A DNA stretch of 64,000 nt from Thozetella sp. PMI_491 (taxonomy: Eukaryota; Ascomycota; Sordariomycetes; Chaetosphaeriales; Chaetosphaeriaceae): positions 81,770 to 145,769 of the forward strand of contig MU270125.1 of NCBI GenBank assembly GCA_021432635.1, in the 5' to 3' direction. Position numbers and translations under genes: made by a program. The notes below the pieces were generated by a model that was given only the letters and a program-made list of their open reading frames with translations, had not been told where the DNA came from and did no database searches. Below, one piece after another: positions 22,103 through 32,674 of the stretch (the stretch's first letter is position 1; the number at the start of each line of letters is the position of its first letter).

Positions 22103-22409
22103 TTCAAGCAAGCTCTGAAGGGCCCCGAATGTCTGCTGCCCTTCCCCACAGGCTGGAAGGAACCGAAAAATCACAGGCGTCTTCGGGACGGTGTAAAGTC
22201 ACAGGTTAGGTAGATGTAATACGGACAACATGTACTAGTACAATCTCTACCCCCCCTGGTGGTAAGCGCGAACCAGGATGCCTTTGATACCCCAAATGCA
22301 CAGTTTGGAACTCCAGGCCCGACCTGCCACATCCATCCCTATGCGGCTGCAATACCATCTCGCACGGCAAAGCCCTGCCGGCTCAAGGATACGTCCGCTT
22401 CCGTGCATC
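22103..22409. other. Intergenic region between convergent RRM gene and VMA8
   Basis: 307 nt with the two 3' ends. Nothing else seen. Confidence 0.6.
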
Positions 22410-23447
22410 TTAGAAAATGACGTCCTCGTCATCCTCGGCGCCAAGAATATCCTTGGTCCCCTCGGTATCCGGGGCTGCGTTCTCCTGGCCACCTGATCTG
22501 GCCTCCGCTTCTTCGCGCCTCTTCTTCATTTCCGCGTCAAGTGCGGCTGTGTCTCGTTGCTTCTTGTTGGCGACCTTCTTCAGCCGGTAAAATTCCTCTC
22601 TGTCGAGCTCGTCGAGTTCCGAGTTGATATCTGTCTAGTATTAGTCCCGTCTCTCCACGTGCTTATCATAAATAGGTCCACTCACAGGTGATGGTGTTGT
22701 TAGTTCGTGGGATAATAACGTGCTCGATCGCGTTAACTCTCCGGTTGACGACCTTGATCACCTCGTCCAGGATCACGAACGCAGTCTGCAAACTGGCTAG
22801 CTCTACGAGGGCCTCTACGGCCCTGGCGTACGTCTCCCGGCACTTTTGTACTTCCTGGCCTCCCTTTCCGAGACCTGTCATCGCAAAGTCGTTGGCACCT
22901 TCGTGCGTGTATGCCTCGAAGGCCGGGAGCAGCACCCCAGAAACGTTGTCCTGCTTCGCGCGGATGCGAAACCGCGCTGACTTAGCTGACTCCTGAATCT
23001 GGTAGCCGATGTTGCCGCCGACGGCATAGGTCACCTGGGCGAGGGAAAGCGAGGCGATCTGCATTACGCGGCCCATCTTGAGCTTGGCTTCGTCGATGCG
23101 CTTTGTGATTTCTGTGCACACTGGTTAGAAAACCTGCGACGTCGTAGCAACTTGACGGAGGACCGGTCGGTATCATCTCATCATACCTCGGAAGCGCCTG
23201 TAGTAATGGTCTCTAGGTCAGTCCTTGTCGGGCAAGAACAGGAAGGGTAAGAAGGACGGACTTTGTAAGGGCCTCACTCTTCCGCTTCAGCAAGTTGTGG
23301 CCAGTCTCAGCACCCTTGAGCTTGGCCTTCATAATTCCCAACGACTGGCGCGTTGGGAAGACGGCCTCGCGATCCTACAGCTCCATGTCAGTTGGCCTGC
23401 GGGGTTTCGACAACGGGTATTGGAGGTGGTACCGCGGCGCCGGACAT
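22410..23447 (-). CDS. VMA8: V-type H+-ATPase subunit D (VMA8), five exons with an 11-nt exon
   Basis: Central rotor-stalk subunit D of the V1 sector, coupling ATP hydrolysis to proton pumping across vacuolar and endosomal membranes. Minus-strand exons are 23447-23433, 23374-23262, 23197-23187, 23111-22686 and 22630-22410; all phases agree and give 261 residues. The splices rebuild the diagnostic start DREAVFPTRQSLGIMKAKL, then KGAETGHNLLKRKSEALTK, RFREITKRIDEAK and MGRVMQIASLSLAQVTYAVGG. The 11-nt third exon supplies R-F-R and parts of the flanking codons. The second intron has a GTCCGT donor. The C terminus ends in an acidic AEDDEDVIF. It is divergent from SYF1 by 553 nt. Confidence 0.92.
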
Positions 23448-24000
23448 GATGGCGACTTAAACGACCGTCGGTCGAGAACCGGAGTCGTATGGAATCGAGA
23501 AGATGGGAAGGATGCGGTGGAAGGTAGAGGTGCGATCGGCCGACCAGGTTGAGGGCTCGAGGTTGATCAATGATATATCGAGGGTCTTGGTGCAGGTCAC
23601 AAGCTTGCGCCTAGGAGCTGGCCCAGCTTGGAACGATTGGATGCTTGGACGCTTGGACGCTTGGACGCTTGGACGATGTTCGGAGAGAATGATGTCGTGC
23701 CAAGTGCTACGCACCGTTATCAGCTGGCAGTGACCGTCAGGACCCACATAAGCTTCGTCGGTCATCCGGCGCAAGAGTGGAACGCGAAAACTGAGGCTCG
23801 CATGAGGAACGGCTAAAAAAATAAATGTGAACCCAACCAGCACTGTCAACGTTGCGGTCGCGAGAGCAACCAAGGGCTGCAGATACGCAGTGATGGTGTG
23901 ACAACGCGCCGGCCAACCCATTCTCTTTCGTCCTTAGCGCTGCCCGACGCGGCGTCTTCGGAATTCTCCTCGCTGTCGATACGAAAACATCGACTTTGCG
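23448..24000. other. Divergent promoter VMA8/SYF1
   Basis: 553 nt between two divergent housekeeping genes. It contains the short tandem repeat at 23643-23674. The open frame across it on the minus strand has no family resemblance. Confidence 0.55.
23643..23674. repeat. Tandem repeat, 8-bp unit x4
   Basis: Four exact copies of GCTTGGAC, preceded by a related imperfect copy (GATTGGAT). It lies within the VMA8/SYF1 divergent promoter. Confidence 0.85.
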
Positions 24001-26589
24001 ATGGCCGCGGCAGCTGTCCAGAACGGCTCCGGCCGCCATCCGGACCTGGGCCTAGTCGTACGCAGCGTCTCCCGACCGATTGATCGAGATAGAGCACTGA
24101 CGAGGCGTATACAGACCGAAGATGACTTTCTCTACGAACAGGACGTCCAGCGAAACCCCGGGAGCACGAAGCCTTGGCTGGCCTACATTGAATTCAAGGT
24201 CCGGCACGGGAACACCCAAGAGCAGGCGTTCGTGATGGAGAGAGCCTGCATCCAACTCCCCCGGTCGTACAAGCTCTGGAAAATGGTGAGGACCCGACGC
24301 GACCCAATACCTTTGATAGGTGCAGCCGCGCTGACTGGTAGATAGTACCTACGATTCCGGACGAAACACCTTGCGAAGCTCAACGCCTCGCTCTTCGCTG
24401 CCGAGTATCGAAAGGTCAACGCGCTGTTCGAGCGCGCACTCATCCTGCTCAACAAGATGCCCCGTATCTGGGAGATGTACCTCAAGTTCTTGACGCAGCA
24501 GCCCTTTGTGACGCTCACGCGGCACACTTTCGACCGGGCGCTCCGGGCGCTCCCCATCACGCAGCACAACAGGATATGGGCGCTCTATCGGCCGTTCGCG
24601 AACTCGGCGGGCGGCGACACTGCGGTCAAGATCTGGCGTCGATATATGCAAGTGCACCCGGAGGACGCCGAGGATTTCATCGAGCTGCTCGTGCAGGTCG
24701 GGTACTACACAGAGGCCGTGCACCAGTACATCAAGATCCTCAACAATCGTCGCTTCGTCAGCAAGAACGGAAAGGGACATTATGAGCTCTGGAGCGAGAT
24801 GGTCGATTTATTGGTCGAGCACGCGACGCAGGTGGAGACGGGGCATGAGACGGGGATCGATGTGGAACGGATCATCCGCAGCGGCATCGAACGATTTGCC
24901 GACCAACGCGGCAAGTTGTGGTGCGGTCTAGCCACCTACTGGATCCGCCGCGGCAGTTTCGAGAGAGCCCGGGATGTCTTCGAGGAGGGCATCACCACGG
25001 TCATGACCGTGCGCGACTTCACCATGGTGTTTGACTCCTATGCCGAGTTTGAGGAGTCCATCATTGGTGCGCTCATGGAGGTGGCCTCCACCCGCGCCGA
25101 GAAGGGCGTGGTGGACGAGGCGGCTGATTTTGATCTGGACATTCGTATGATGCGGTTCGAGCATCTGATGGATCGGAGACCTTTCCTCCTGAACGACGTC
25201 CTCCTGCGGCAAAACCCAAACAACGTCAACGAATGGGAGAAGCGTGTGGCTCTATGGGGTGATAATAAGCGTGAGGTGGTGCAGACCTACACGGATGCGA
25301 TTGCCGCAATCCAGCCCAAGAAGGCCGTTGGGGCGTTCCACCAGCTCTGGGCCAACTATGCCAAGTTTTACGAGACAGGCGGCGACATGCGAAACGCCAG
25401 GATCATCATGGAGAAGGCCGTCAAGGTCCCCTTTAAATCAGTGGCTGAGCTCGCCGATATGTGGATTGAATGGGCCGAAATGGAACTGCGCAACGAGAAC
25501 TTCGACGACGCAGTGCGAATCATGGCCAAAGCCGTACAAGCGCCCAAGCGGTCGACAGTGGACTACTTCGACGAAACGCTGTCGCCGCAGCAGCGCGTGC
25601 ACAAGAGCTGGAAGCTCTGGAGCTTCTATGTTGACCTGGTCGAGAGCGTCAGCTCCCTGGACGAGACTAAAAAGGTCTACGAGAGGATATTCGAGCTACG
25701 CATCGCCACCCCCCAGACGGTCGTCAACTACGCGAACCTGCTGGAGGAACACAAATACTACGAGGAGTCGTTCAAGATTTACGAGCGCGGACTTGACCTC
25801 TTCAGTTACCCAGTCGCCTTCGAGGTCTGGAACCTATACCTCACCAAGGCGGTCGACCGCAAGATCGGCATCGAGCGGCTGCGCGACTTGTTCGAGCAGG
25901 CCGTCGAGGACTGCCCGCCCAAGTTCGCCAAGGTTATCTACCTCATGTACGGCAACCTCGAGGAGGAGCGTGGCCTTGCGAGGCACGCGATGCGCATCTA
26001 CGAACGTGCCACACGTGCCGTGTCGGACGAGGACCGGGCCGACATGTTCAACTTTTACATAACCAAATCCGCTTCCAACTTCGGCCTACCGTCCACGCGG
26101 CCCATTTATGAGCGGGCGATCGCCGCCCTCCCAGACAACGAGGCGCGCGACATGTGCCTCAAGTTCGCCGATATGGAGAAGCGGCTTGGCGAGATCGACC
26201 GGGCGAGAGCCATCTACGGCCATGCCTCGCAGTTCTGTGACCCGAGAACGACGCCGAACTTCTGGACCAAATGGGAACAGTTCGAAGTGCAACACGGGAA
26301 CGAGGACACGTTCAAGGAGATGCTCCGCATCAAGCGCAGCGTCCAGGCGCAGTACAATACCGACGTCAACTTCATCGCCTCGCAGGCGCTAGCCCGCAGC
26401 CAGCAGCAAGCTGGCGAGGAGGACGAGGTGGATGATGAGGTCGCCGACGCCATGGAGCAGCTGGAGAGGCAGGCCCGCGCCCCTGTGGGCTTCGTGGCCT
26501 CCTCCGAGAGGCCCAAAGGCGGCATGGCCGCACAACCGGTCGAGGTGGCCAACCCGGACGCGATTGATCTTGACGACATGGATGAATGA
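24001..26589 (+). CDS. SYF1: Pre-mRNA-splicing factor SYF1 (HAT repeats)
   Basis: Helical HAT/TPR scaffold of the Prp19-associated (NTC) complex of the active spliceosome; the human counterpart is XAB2. Exons are 24001-24285 and 24346-26589, giving 842 residues; the 60-nt GT-AG intron joins KLWKM to YLRFRTKHL. HAT-type repeats, each with aromatic-rich helix pairs, cover nearly the whole length: WLAYIEFKVRHG, IWEMYLKFL, IWALYRPFAN, LWANYAKFYETGGD, VWNLYLTKAVDR and FWTKWEQFEVQHGNEDTFKEML. The C-terminal tail is acidic and disordered, with DEVDDEVADAMEQLE and a final IDLDDMDE. Length and layout fit the family. Confidence 0.94.
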
Positions 26590-27079
26590 TTGCGACGGCA
26601 TTCGGTTGGCGGCTGGCTTTCATGATTGTATCGTACATAGTTCATTGGGGCAACGGATTGGGTCATTTGGCGAGATAGGAGGCGGGGGGATCACTAACTC
26701 ATCGGACGGGACACAGCAGATATTTTTTTCTTTGACGTATTTTTATAGCACTTCTCACGCAAGACACATCTGAAATATGTAAACCCGATCAAGGGCAATC
26801 CTATTATGATTCGTATACAGGAACGTTCTCGTAGCCCTTGGCTAGTCAAGGGCAAGACTTTGCATTTCCAGAAGAGAGCAAGTGGGAAAGGGTAATTAAG
26901 TCAGAACAAGCAGCCATCTCTCCTTCAACTCCTGATCTGTCTGAAATTCCATCTCATACTCGGGTCCAGAGACAGGCAGCTATCCCCCGAACCGGCTTGG
27001 TAGGTCTTGCTACAATCTCCGCGCTGAGTGCAGCCGAGGCAAGCCGATGCCAGTCGGCCGACGGGGAGGGCACGCCGGT
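26590..27079. other. Intergenic region between convergent SYF1 and the small-protein gene
   Basis: 490 nt. No gene is recognised, and the plus-strand open frame at 26838-27095 is antisense to the end of the small gene. Confidence 0.55.
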
Positions 27080-27468
27080 TTACTTCGTCTTGTGATAACC
27101 CTTTTGCGTATGCAGGTCGTGGAACTTCTCCTGGTAATTGCTGTCGACGTGACCATCGCGCGAACTGGGTACGGCATAGATGGAGCCCTTGCGCTTCTGG
27201 AAGCGGCTAGGCGGCACCTTGGAGGCGTCTAAGAGAGGGCACTCGGTTAGCATGCAAGGAAGAGCATGGGGTGGCTGACAGGTGGATCAAGAGACTTACC
27301 CCATTCAGCGCTCATCCGCCTATCGGTGTTGGGGGATCCAAACGGGGACGTGTTGGCGATGCCTGTGGCCTCGGGGACGCTATCCTTTCGCTGGGGGGAT
27401 TCTAATCGTCGCCATGAGCCAACGTTCGTTCATAGATAGTCAGGGGAGGTCTTACCTTCAGAAGACAT
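27080..27468 (-). CDS. Small fungal protein of 87 residues (SRFQKRKGSIY motif), function unknown
   Basis: Missed as one piece because it is split in three: minus-strand exons 27468-27456 (13 nt), 27401-27300 and 27228-27080. Donors are GTAAGA and GTAAGT, acceptors TTAG, and all phases agree. The protein begins MSSEESPQRKDSVPEATG, has a Ser/Thr/Pro-rich middle, then AEWDASKVPPSRFQKRKGSI followed by YAVPSSRDGHVDSNYQEKF, and ends LHTQKGYHKTK. There is no signal peptide or membrane segment. The composition is highly charged and probably disordered. From memory, the SRFQKR-GSIY-SRDGH pattern recurs in short uncharacterised ascomycete proteins, but I know no function. Consistent splice sites and clean phases make it a real gene in my view. 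Confidence 0.75.
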
Positions 27469-29419
27469 TTTAGTGGGCTTTGACTGTGTCAGTTTTTACT
27501 CTATCTTGGTCCGTCTCTATCGATGGAGACAGAAAGTGTGTTATCGGCGGGCGTCTGCTGATGTGGTGATGCTCAGTCCCGGTTCAAGGGCAAAGAGAAT
27601 GAAAATATATCCTTTTCTGGGAGATTGGCAGAGGTATCAAGGTATTGTCACAGGATACAGAGTGTGTTTTGGTCTTTGAGTGCAGCAAGAGGAAGAGGGA
27701 CTGGCCTCTTTTTGAGAGTGGCCGGAATATGTAGCCCTACGAAGGCGTGAAGTCACACGGCCAAGGATCTGCCCCCGTTTGCACCAGACAGAAAGAACCC
27801 TGCGCCCTTTGTTCACGGCCACCTCCATCATTACTGGTCCCATTCGTCTGCCATCATCGCTTCGACGCCCCCTCCCTCCGGGGGGCGCCACCGCTCTCAC
27901 GGGGACACCAGATCGTCGTCACCTCCTTCGTCTTGGCGACTAAGCCTCCCGCCCCCTCACCTTAGTACCGCCTTGGCCACTGAGGGCACGCGCTGGTCCA
28001 GAGTCTCCCAAATCTCGTGCCCGGAGAGTTAGCAGAGTGCCACAAGGGACGTCAGGGGCCAATGAGGCGAAGTATCTGGACGGAAGAGCCAATCTTCGTC
28101 GTAGATGGCAAGCAAAGTTACCGGTGACGTCATGGTTGGCACGGGGCGGGGGAGGAAGGAGCAACAACCAGGACCGTTTGCTCCCAGGGGAGCAGCGGCC
28201 TGGAAGCAAATCATTTCTGCTTTCCGATTATCTCTCAATTTCGCGAATGCTCGGTTCCTGACTACGTGCCCCCATCTTTGGGGGGAAGGGGGGCGTTGGG
28301 CGGTTTGTTGAGAGGGTCAGGGTCCTGCCGGATCCACAGGCAACACATCTTCTGCCATCTCCCATCTGCCTTTAGATTCCTTTTTTGCCCCCTCTCTGCC
28401 CACCTTTTGTTCAAGCCCGCTGCGGACACGACACACCAGCCGAGGCGGGGGTCTCGTGCGAGCTTGGGGTAGAGTCGAGCCCGGACTGGTCGATCACAGG
28501 CCTAGCAGCAAGATGGATGTCTAGTCTTACATGCGATTGGCGTACCGTAATAAGCAAGCAAGCCGGGGATTAGCTTGAACAAGCTCGGGGTTGGGGGGGA
28601 GACCATCCGGAGCGAATGGTGGAGCCACACTTAGTCGAGTACCATGCCGGATTGGCAAGCTTGCCCTTCTGCCCTTTTCTCTCTTGTCCCGAGAGGCGGT
28701 GCTGCAGGTGTCCATCTCTGCATGCCCTATCATATCGCGCGGTGGCGAGAGGCCAAACTAGCCAAGGATGCGGTAGGGAAGTAGCCTTCGGCTTGTGATG
28801 GTGTTGTGAGTACCGCTGGCCGTACAAAATTACCTCACCCGCAGGAGTGCCGCCGACGCCGACGCAGCAAGCTAGCGATGCGAGTCCGGGACGTGGCAGA
28901 GCGTAGCCATTGCCGTGGTGTGTAGTAGCCTCCAAGCCGGGTTTTCTGCCTCGTTAGGTAGGTAGGTAGGTAGGCTCGTAGGTAGCTACAGGTGTGGAGA
29001 ATAGGGTGTCGAGATACTAGGCTGGCCACGAATTCCTCGTCAAGCTATGGCTTCTCTCCTCACACGTCGCTGCTGGCAGGAATCATCCCTCTAAGGTCCT
29101 ACTAGAGCCGATGGAAAGTACCGCAATGAGCTAGGCGGCCTCGGGATGAAGTCGCGTAGGGCAGGTTTACACGCGTATATTATTAGGGACGGACTGGAGG
29201 GCAGCCAAAAAAAAGGAGAATCCATTAAGGAATGTATGAAAGTGCTACCTAGAAGTATCAGACTAGCCTCAGTTTACTCTAGGCAGGCTTGAAAGAAGCC
29301 AAAGAAAGTGGGCTCAGTCTACCGGCCCCATATATATAAAATATCTATTTCTCCTCCCATTCTCTCGCCCCAGAGCGAGCGAAGCCGCCTGCTCCGGCCA
29401 CCCGGACAGCACAGGTTGC
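27469..29419. other. Gene-poor region between small-protein gene and GAS-like gene
   Basis: About 1.95 kb with no recognised coding sequence. It includes G/C-rich stretches near 28270-28300, a (TAGG)5 microsatellite at 28955-28974 and an AT-rich run near 29327-29345 beyond the 3' end of the GAS-like gene. Confidence 0.5.
28955..28974. repeat. (TAGG)5 microsatellite
   Basis: Five exact TAGG units, with further imperfect TAGG copies to about 28986. Confidence 0.85.
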
Positions 29420-30204
29420 TTACTCCACGTCCTCGAAGGACGACTCCCTCTTCTGCATCAGGGAAAGGAGGCTGTCGCTCTCGGCAACAGCCAAGGCAAG
29501 AGCGCGACGGGCCTGAGCCGGGGTAGCGGTGCCAGCCATCTGGACCGGGACGACACCACCGAAGGGACCGGCACGGGCGGCGTTCTGGCAGCGGACAAGG
29601 CAGACGTTGCTCTGGCCGGCAACGGTACCAGTGCAGGCCTGGTCAGCGGGGATAGCAGCCTTCAGGGGGAAGTCGGTCTTGGCACCGTCCTATAGGCAGG
29701 CGAGTTAGCATGTTGTATACATCTCGGCTCAAGGGAAAGCCAGAAAGGGAGGTGCCTGCTTACCCTGTTGTTGGAGTTGGTGCCCGGGGGGGTCGTGGTG
29801 ACCTTGATGTCGGCCCAGTCGGCGCCAGTGCCGTCGGAGTTGATCATGCAGGTGTAGGGACCGCCACCGTCGGCGTTGACCTGGTGGAGGGTCATGTTGA
29901 TCTCACCACCCTGGGAGACCTGGGGGAGCTGCTGGCCAGTCTCGGCCATGATCGCCTTGGTGCCGGTCTCGAGCTGGTTGTCGCCCTTGCCGAGGGTCTC
30001 GCCAAAGGTGGCAGCCTGGTCGCCCTTGAAGCGGGTGGAGTCCTGCTGGAAGGGGTCGCGCCTGGTGCCATCACGGGGAGTGGTGGTGTCGATGCCGAGG
30101 GCCATGCCCTCACCGCCGGCATCACCTACGGCCTTGATGATGGCACCGTGGCCGGCAACGAGGCTGATGAGGGAAAGAGTAACAATAGACTTAATCGAAG
30201 ACAT
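29420..30204 (-). CDS. Secreted GAS/Egh16-family protein
   Basis: Secreted protein of the Egh16/GAS/MAS family, first known from powdery mildew (gEgh16) and from Magnaporthe appressoria, where GAS1/GAS2 are infection-stage proteins; the biochemical role is unknown. Exons on the minus strand are 30204-29764 and 29689-29420, giving 236 residues. A signal peptide of about 18 residues is clear ([18 protein letters not shown] before [13 protein letters not shown]). Family blocks include [62 protein letters not shown] and [12 protein letters not shown]. Cysteines are present in both halves. Codon use is strongly C-ending, suggesting high expression. A TATA box lies about 150 nt upstream. Confidence 0.88.
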
Positions 30205-30354
30205 GGTAAAGGTTAAAGACCTGACCGGCAGGAGGCTATACTGGAGGAGGGTATATTAAAAGTAAGAGTTAGGAAGAGAAGGTGGGTGAGGCTGTAGATG
30301 CTGAGTGAAGGTGATGGGGAAAGTATCGACACCTAGGCCAGGAGGACGTGATGG

Positions 30355-30361
30355 TTATATA
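30355..30361 (-). promoter_or_regulatory. Probable TATA box of the GAS-like gene
   Basis: TATATAA on the minus strand about 150 nt before the ATG, in a position that would leave a leader of roughly 120 nt. It is one of few clear TATA elements in the window and fits a strongly, conditionally expressed gene. Confidence 0.5.
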
Positions 30362-32146
30362 GAAATCGGGGACGGGCGTCGATATCCACCATGTCAACGT
30401 CGTCCTTAGAGTTCGCGGCCCCGTCTCTCCCACTTACCCGTTGGGTCGACCAGACCCCTCTGAGGCCCTTACCACTCCTCCTAGGCATTCGACGTCGTCA
30501 AGGACTTTTTGGTTTGGGTTTCAGCTTCGCTTCTTCGTCCAAACTGCCAAGGCTAATACGATATCGGACGAGGGACCGCATTGCGCGCGGCTTGTGTTGC
30601 TGCCCTTACGCTCTACCAGACAGACTGAGCTTGGTCTGATGCAATTCTAGGTATCGCGGCGGCCTGGGCCTGAGACAGGGAACAGCTCAAGGCCCCCTCA
30701 CGAACCGGGCAGTGTATCCAGCCTGAGCAGTCTACGGTGGGCCTCTTGCCACTGGCCAAGGGGGTACGAACCTGGGTCCCCGGTAGCTGGTCACGCTGGT
30801 ATAGAGTCCAGCAGAGGGCAGCTGGTGGCGCATGCAGATCGTGAGCCCAAGCTTCGATCCACACGTTCCCCAGGAGATCCCCCACAGCTCGCGGCAAACG
30901 CAGAGTAGATCCCAGAGATCATGAGAAACAACACAAGCATGTCCTTCAGCGCCCTACCGCGTTTTGGCAGGGTTCTGGGAAGGTCACAATGCGGCTTGGC
31001 GGTGATCAGCGCCTAGGAGCCGTATGTGACCTGTAATGTCTAGCCCTCTTGCTCACTCTTGCTTCACTTGCCGAGGGCAGGAAGGAAAAGGCTGAAAAGG
31101 TTCAGAAGAGTCAGAGCTTCCGGCTTGGCCCCGGATAGCTAGAGACAGCTGTAGCATTGGGCTGATGTGAGACTTCATGGCAGAGCACTGACCCGACGCC
31201 TATGGCGAGGTCGTGTGGCCAGCTTCGAATGGCTGGCCCTCAAGATCGGCCAGAGTCCCATTAAACCGTCGTCGAAATAACAATAAGATTAAGCTTAAGC
31301 GTAAGCGTCACCCGGTCGCCCCCACGCGGTGACAGGCGGCAGCTTCTGCCCCGTGCGCCGAAACAAGGGGCCTTCGTCCTACAGCTTGGCAGATGCTCCC
31401 TCTCCGCAGAGGGCCTCGGCGAGCGCTTGGCAGGGTTTCAGTATGCTCGGTAGCACCGGATACCGTAAGAGCCAAGGCCTGTATAAGACCTGGCCAAGAT
31501 CAGTCAAGAAATCTGTTGAAGGCATCGGCCAATCGACGGCCGTTTGGCCGAGGAGAAGAAAAAGCTTTTTCTTCATCTTGGCAGCAATTGCATTAACCAC
31601 AGTGCTCGGCAGTGATCGACGCCCGACCGCTCTGACGAGGAGCGACCCAGGAGCGCCCCAACGGAGAGTGACTCGACGATATCAAGGCCTTCCTCCGTGC
31701 CATGCCATTGTTGAAGACCGTCCGACAGACTGCACGGACGCTTGGGGCTAGCACCACGGCGGGAGGACGCTCGCTCGCGTTGCTAGGGGCCAGATTCGAG
31801 GTTGTCAGCTGCACATAGGACTGACGGCATGAGACTGACAGGAACGCATGTCTTCGCACCTGATAGCTCTGCACACCAGCAACCATGCCCCAAGGTATTT
31901 CCACTGTCTACATTGTCCTATCTCTGCTCTTGTCAGCGGCTGAGTTCATGCGTTTCCTGTCGGGCAACAACCAGGTCTGCGCTGGCCTGGCTGCGTAGAA
32001 CAAGGATCGAAACAAACAAAGAGTTTCTTACCCCTCGCCTATAACCTTGTGAAGATCATTCTCTAGTGTATACATCGACCTGCAGTATAACAAGGGGATA
32101 GAGAATCAGTGATGGGCCAATCGCAAGTGCTCATACCAAACATACT

Positions 32147-32178
32147 CCATTGCCCCTTCTTACCATTGCCCCTTCTTA
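32147..32178. repeat. 16-bp direct repeat x2
   Basis: Two adjacent exact copies of CCATTGCCCCTTCTTA. Confidence 0.8.
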
Positions 32179-32674
32179 CACAGCCACGTCAGTCGTGTAA
32201 GTGCTTGGCGCAGAAATCCGGAAAACACATCACTCCATCGGCGGTTGCTCCATGGTTGAGGCTGCCACCTCCACCCCTTAGCTACCGTGTAGCCAGACAC
32301 GAAAATGACAAAAACGAGTGTATCAGGAGAGGTTAGTCCCAAAGACCGCACAGGGAAGCGACTCGAGACCTTATGATTTGAATGACATTAGCGCCAGACT
32401 CCAGAGGGCCTTGACATCTAGCTAGGCTATAATGTGACGAGGTCTCGCCTCCAGAACTCCACTAGATGATACACTTGATACCCTCCAGATGCTTGTTAAT
32501 TTGTCACGCCAACGCCGTTCGACCTTCCTAGGTCTGTGCACGTTTATTCCTCCGATAGTAGCCTCTAAGCCACCGTCGATGGCGACAACCGCAACCGCGG
32601 ACGTAGTGAGAACTGCTCCAGCGCCAAGCTATATCTTGCACCGCCTCCCTCCGAACTGTCTTGGCCGATGGTCT

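Larger units (their letters stand above)
30205..32674. other. Intergenic region upstream of the GAS-like gene
   Basis: About 2.5 kb: the promoter of the GAS-like gene, then sequence with no recognised gene up to the 3' end of the coiled-coil gene. A 16-bp direct repeat lies at 32147-32178. An AT-rich AAGCTTAAGCG-like stretch lies near 31275-31305. Confidence 0.5.

Noticed and set aside
23457-23921. 154-codon minus-strand frame between VMA8 and SYF1
   Set aside because: Overlaps the divergent promoter, has no family features and is not needed to complete VMA8.
31260-31310. AT-rich AAGCTTAAGCG stretch as a transposon remnant
   Set aside because: Too short, with no terminal inverted repeats or target duplications visible.
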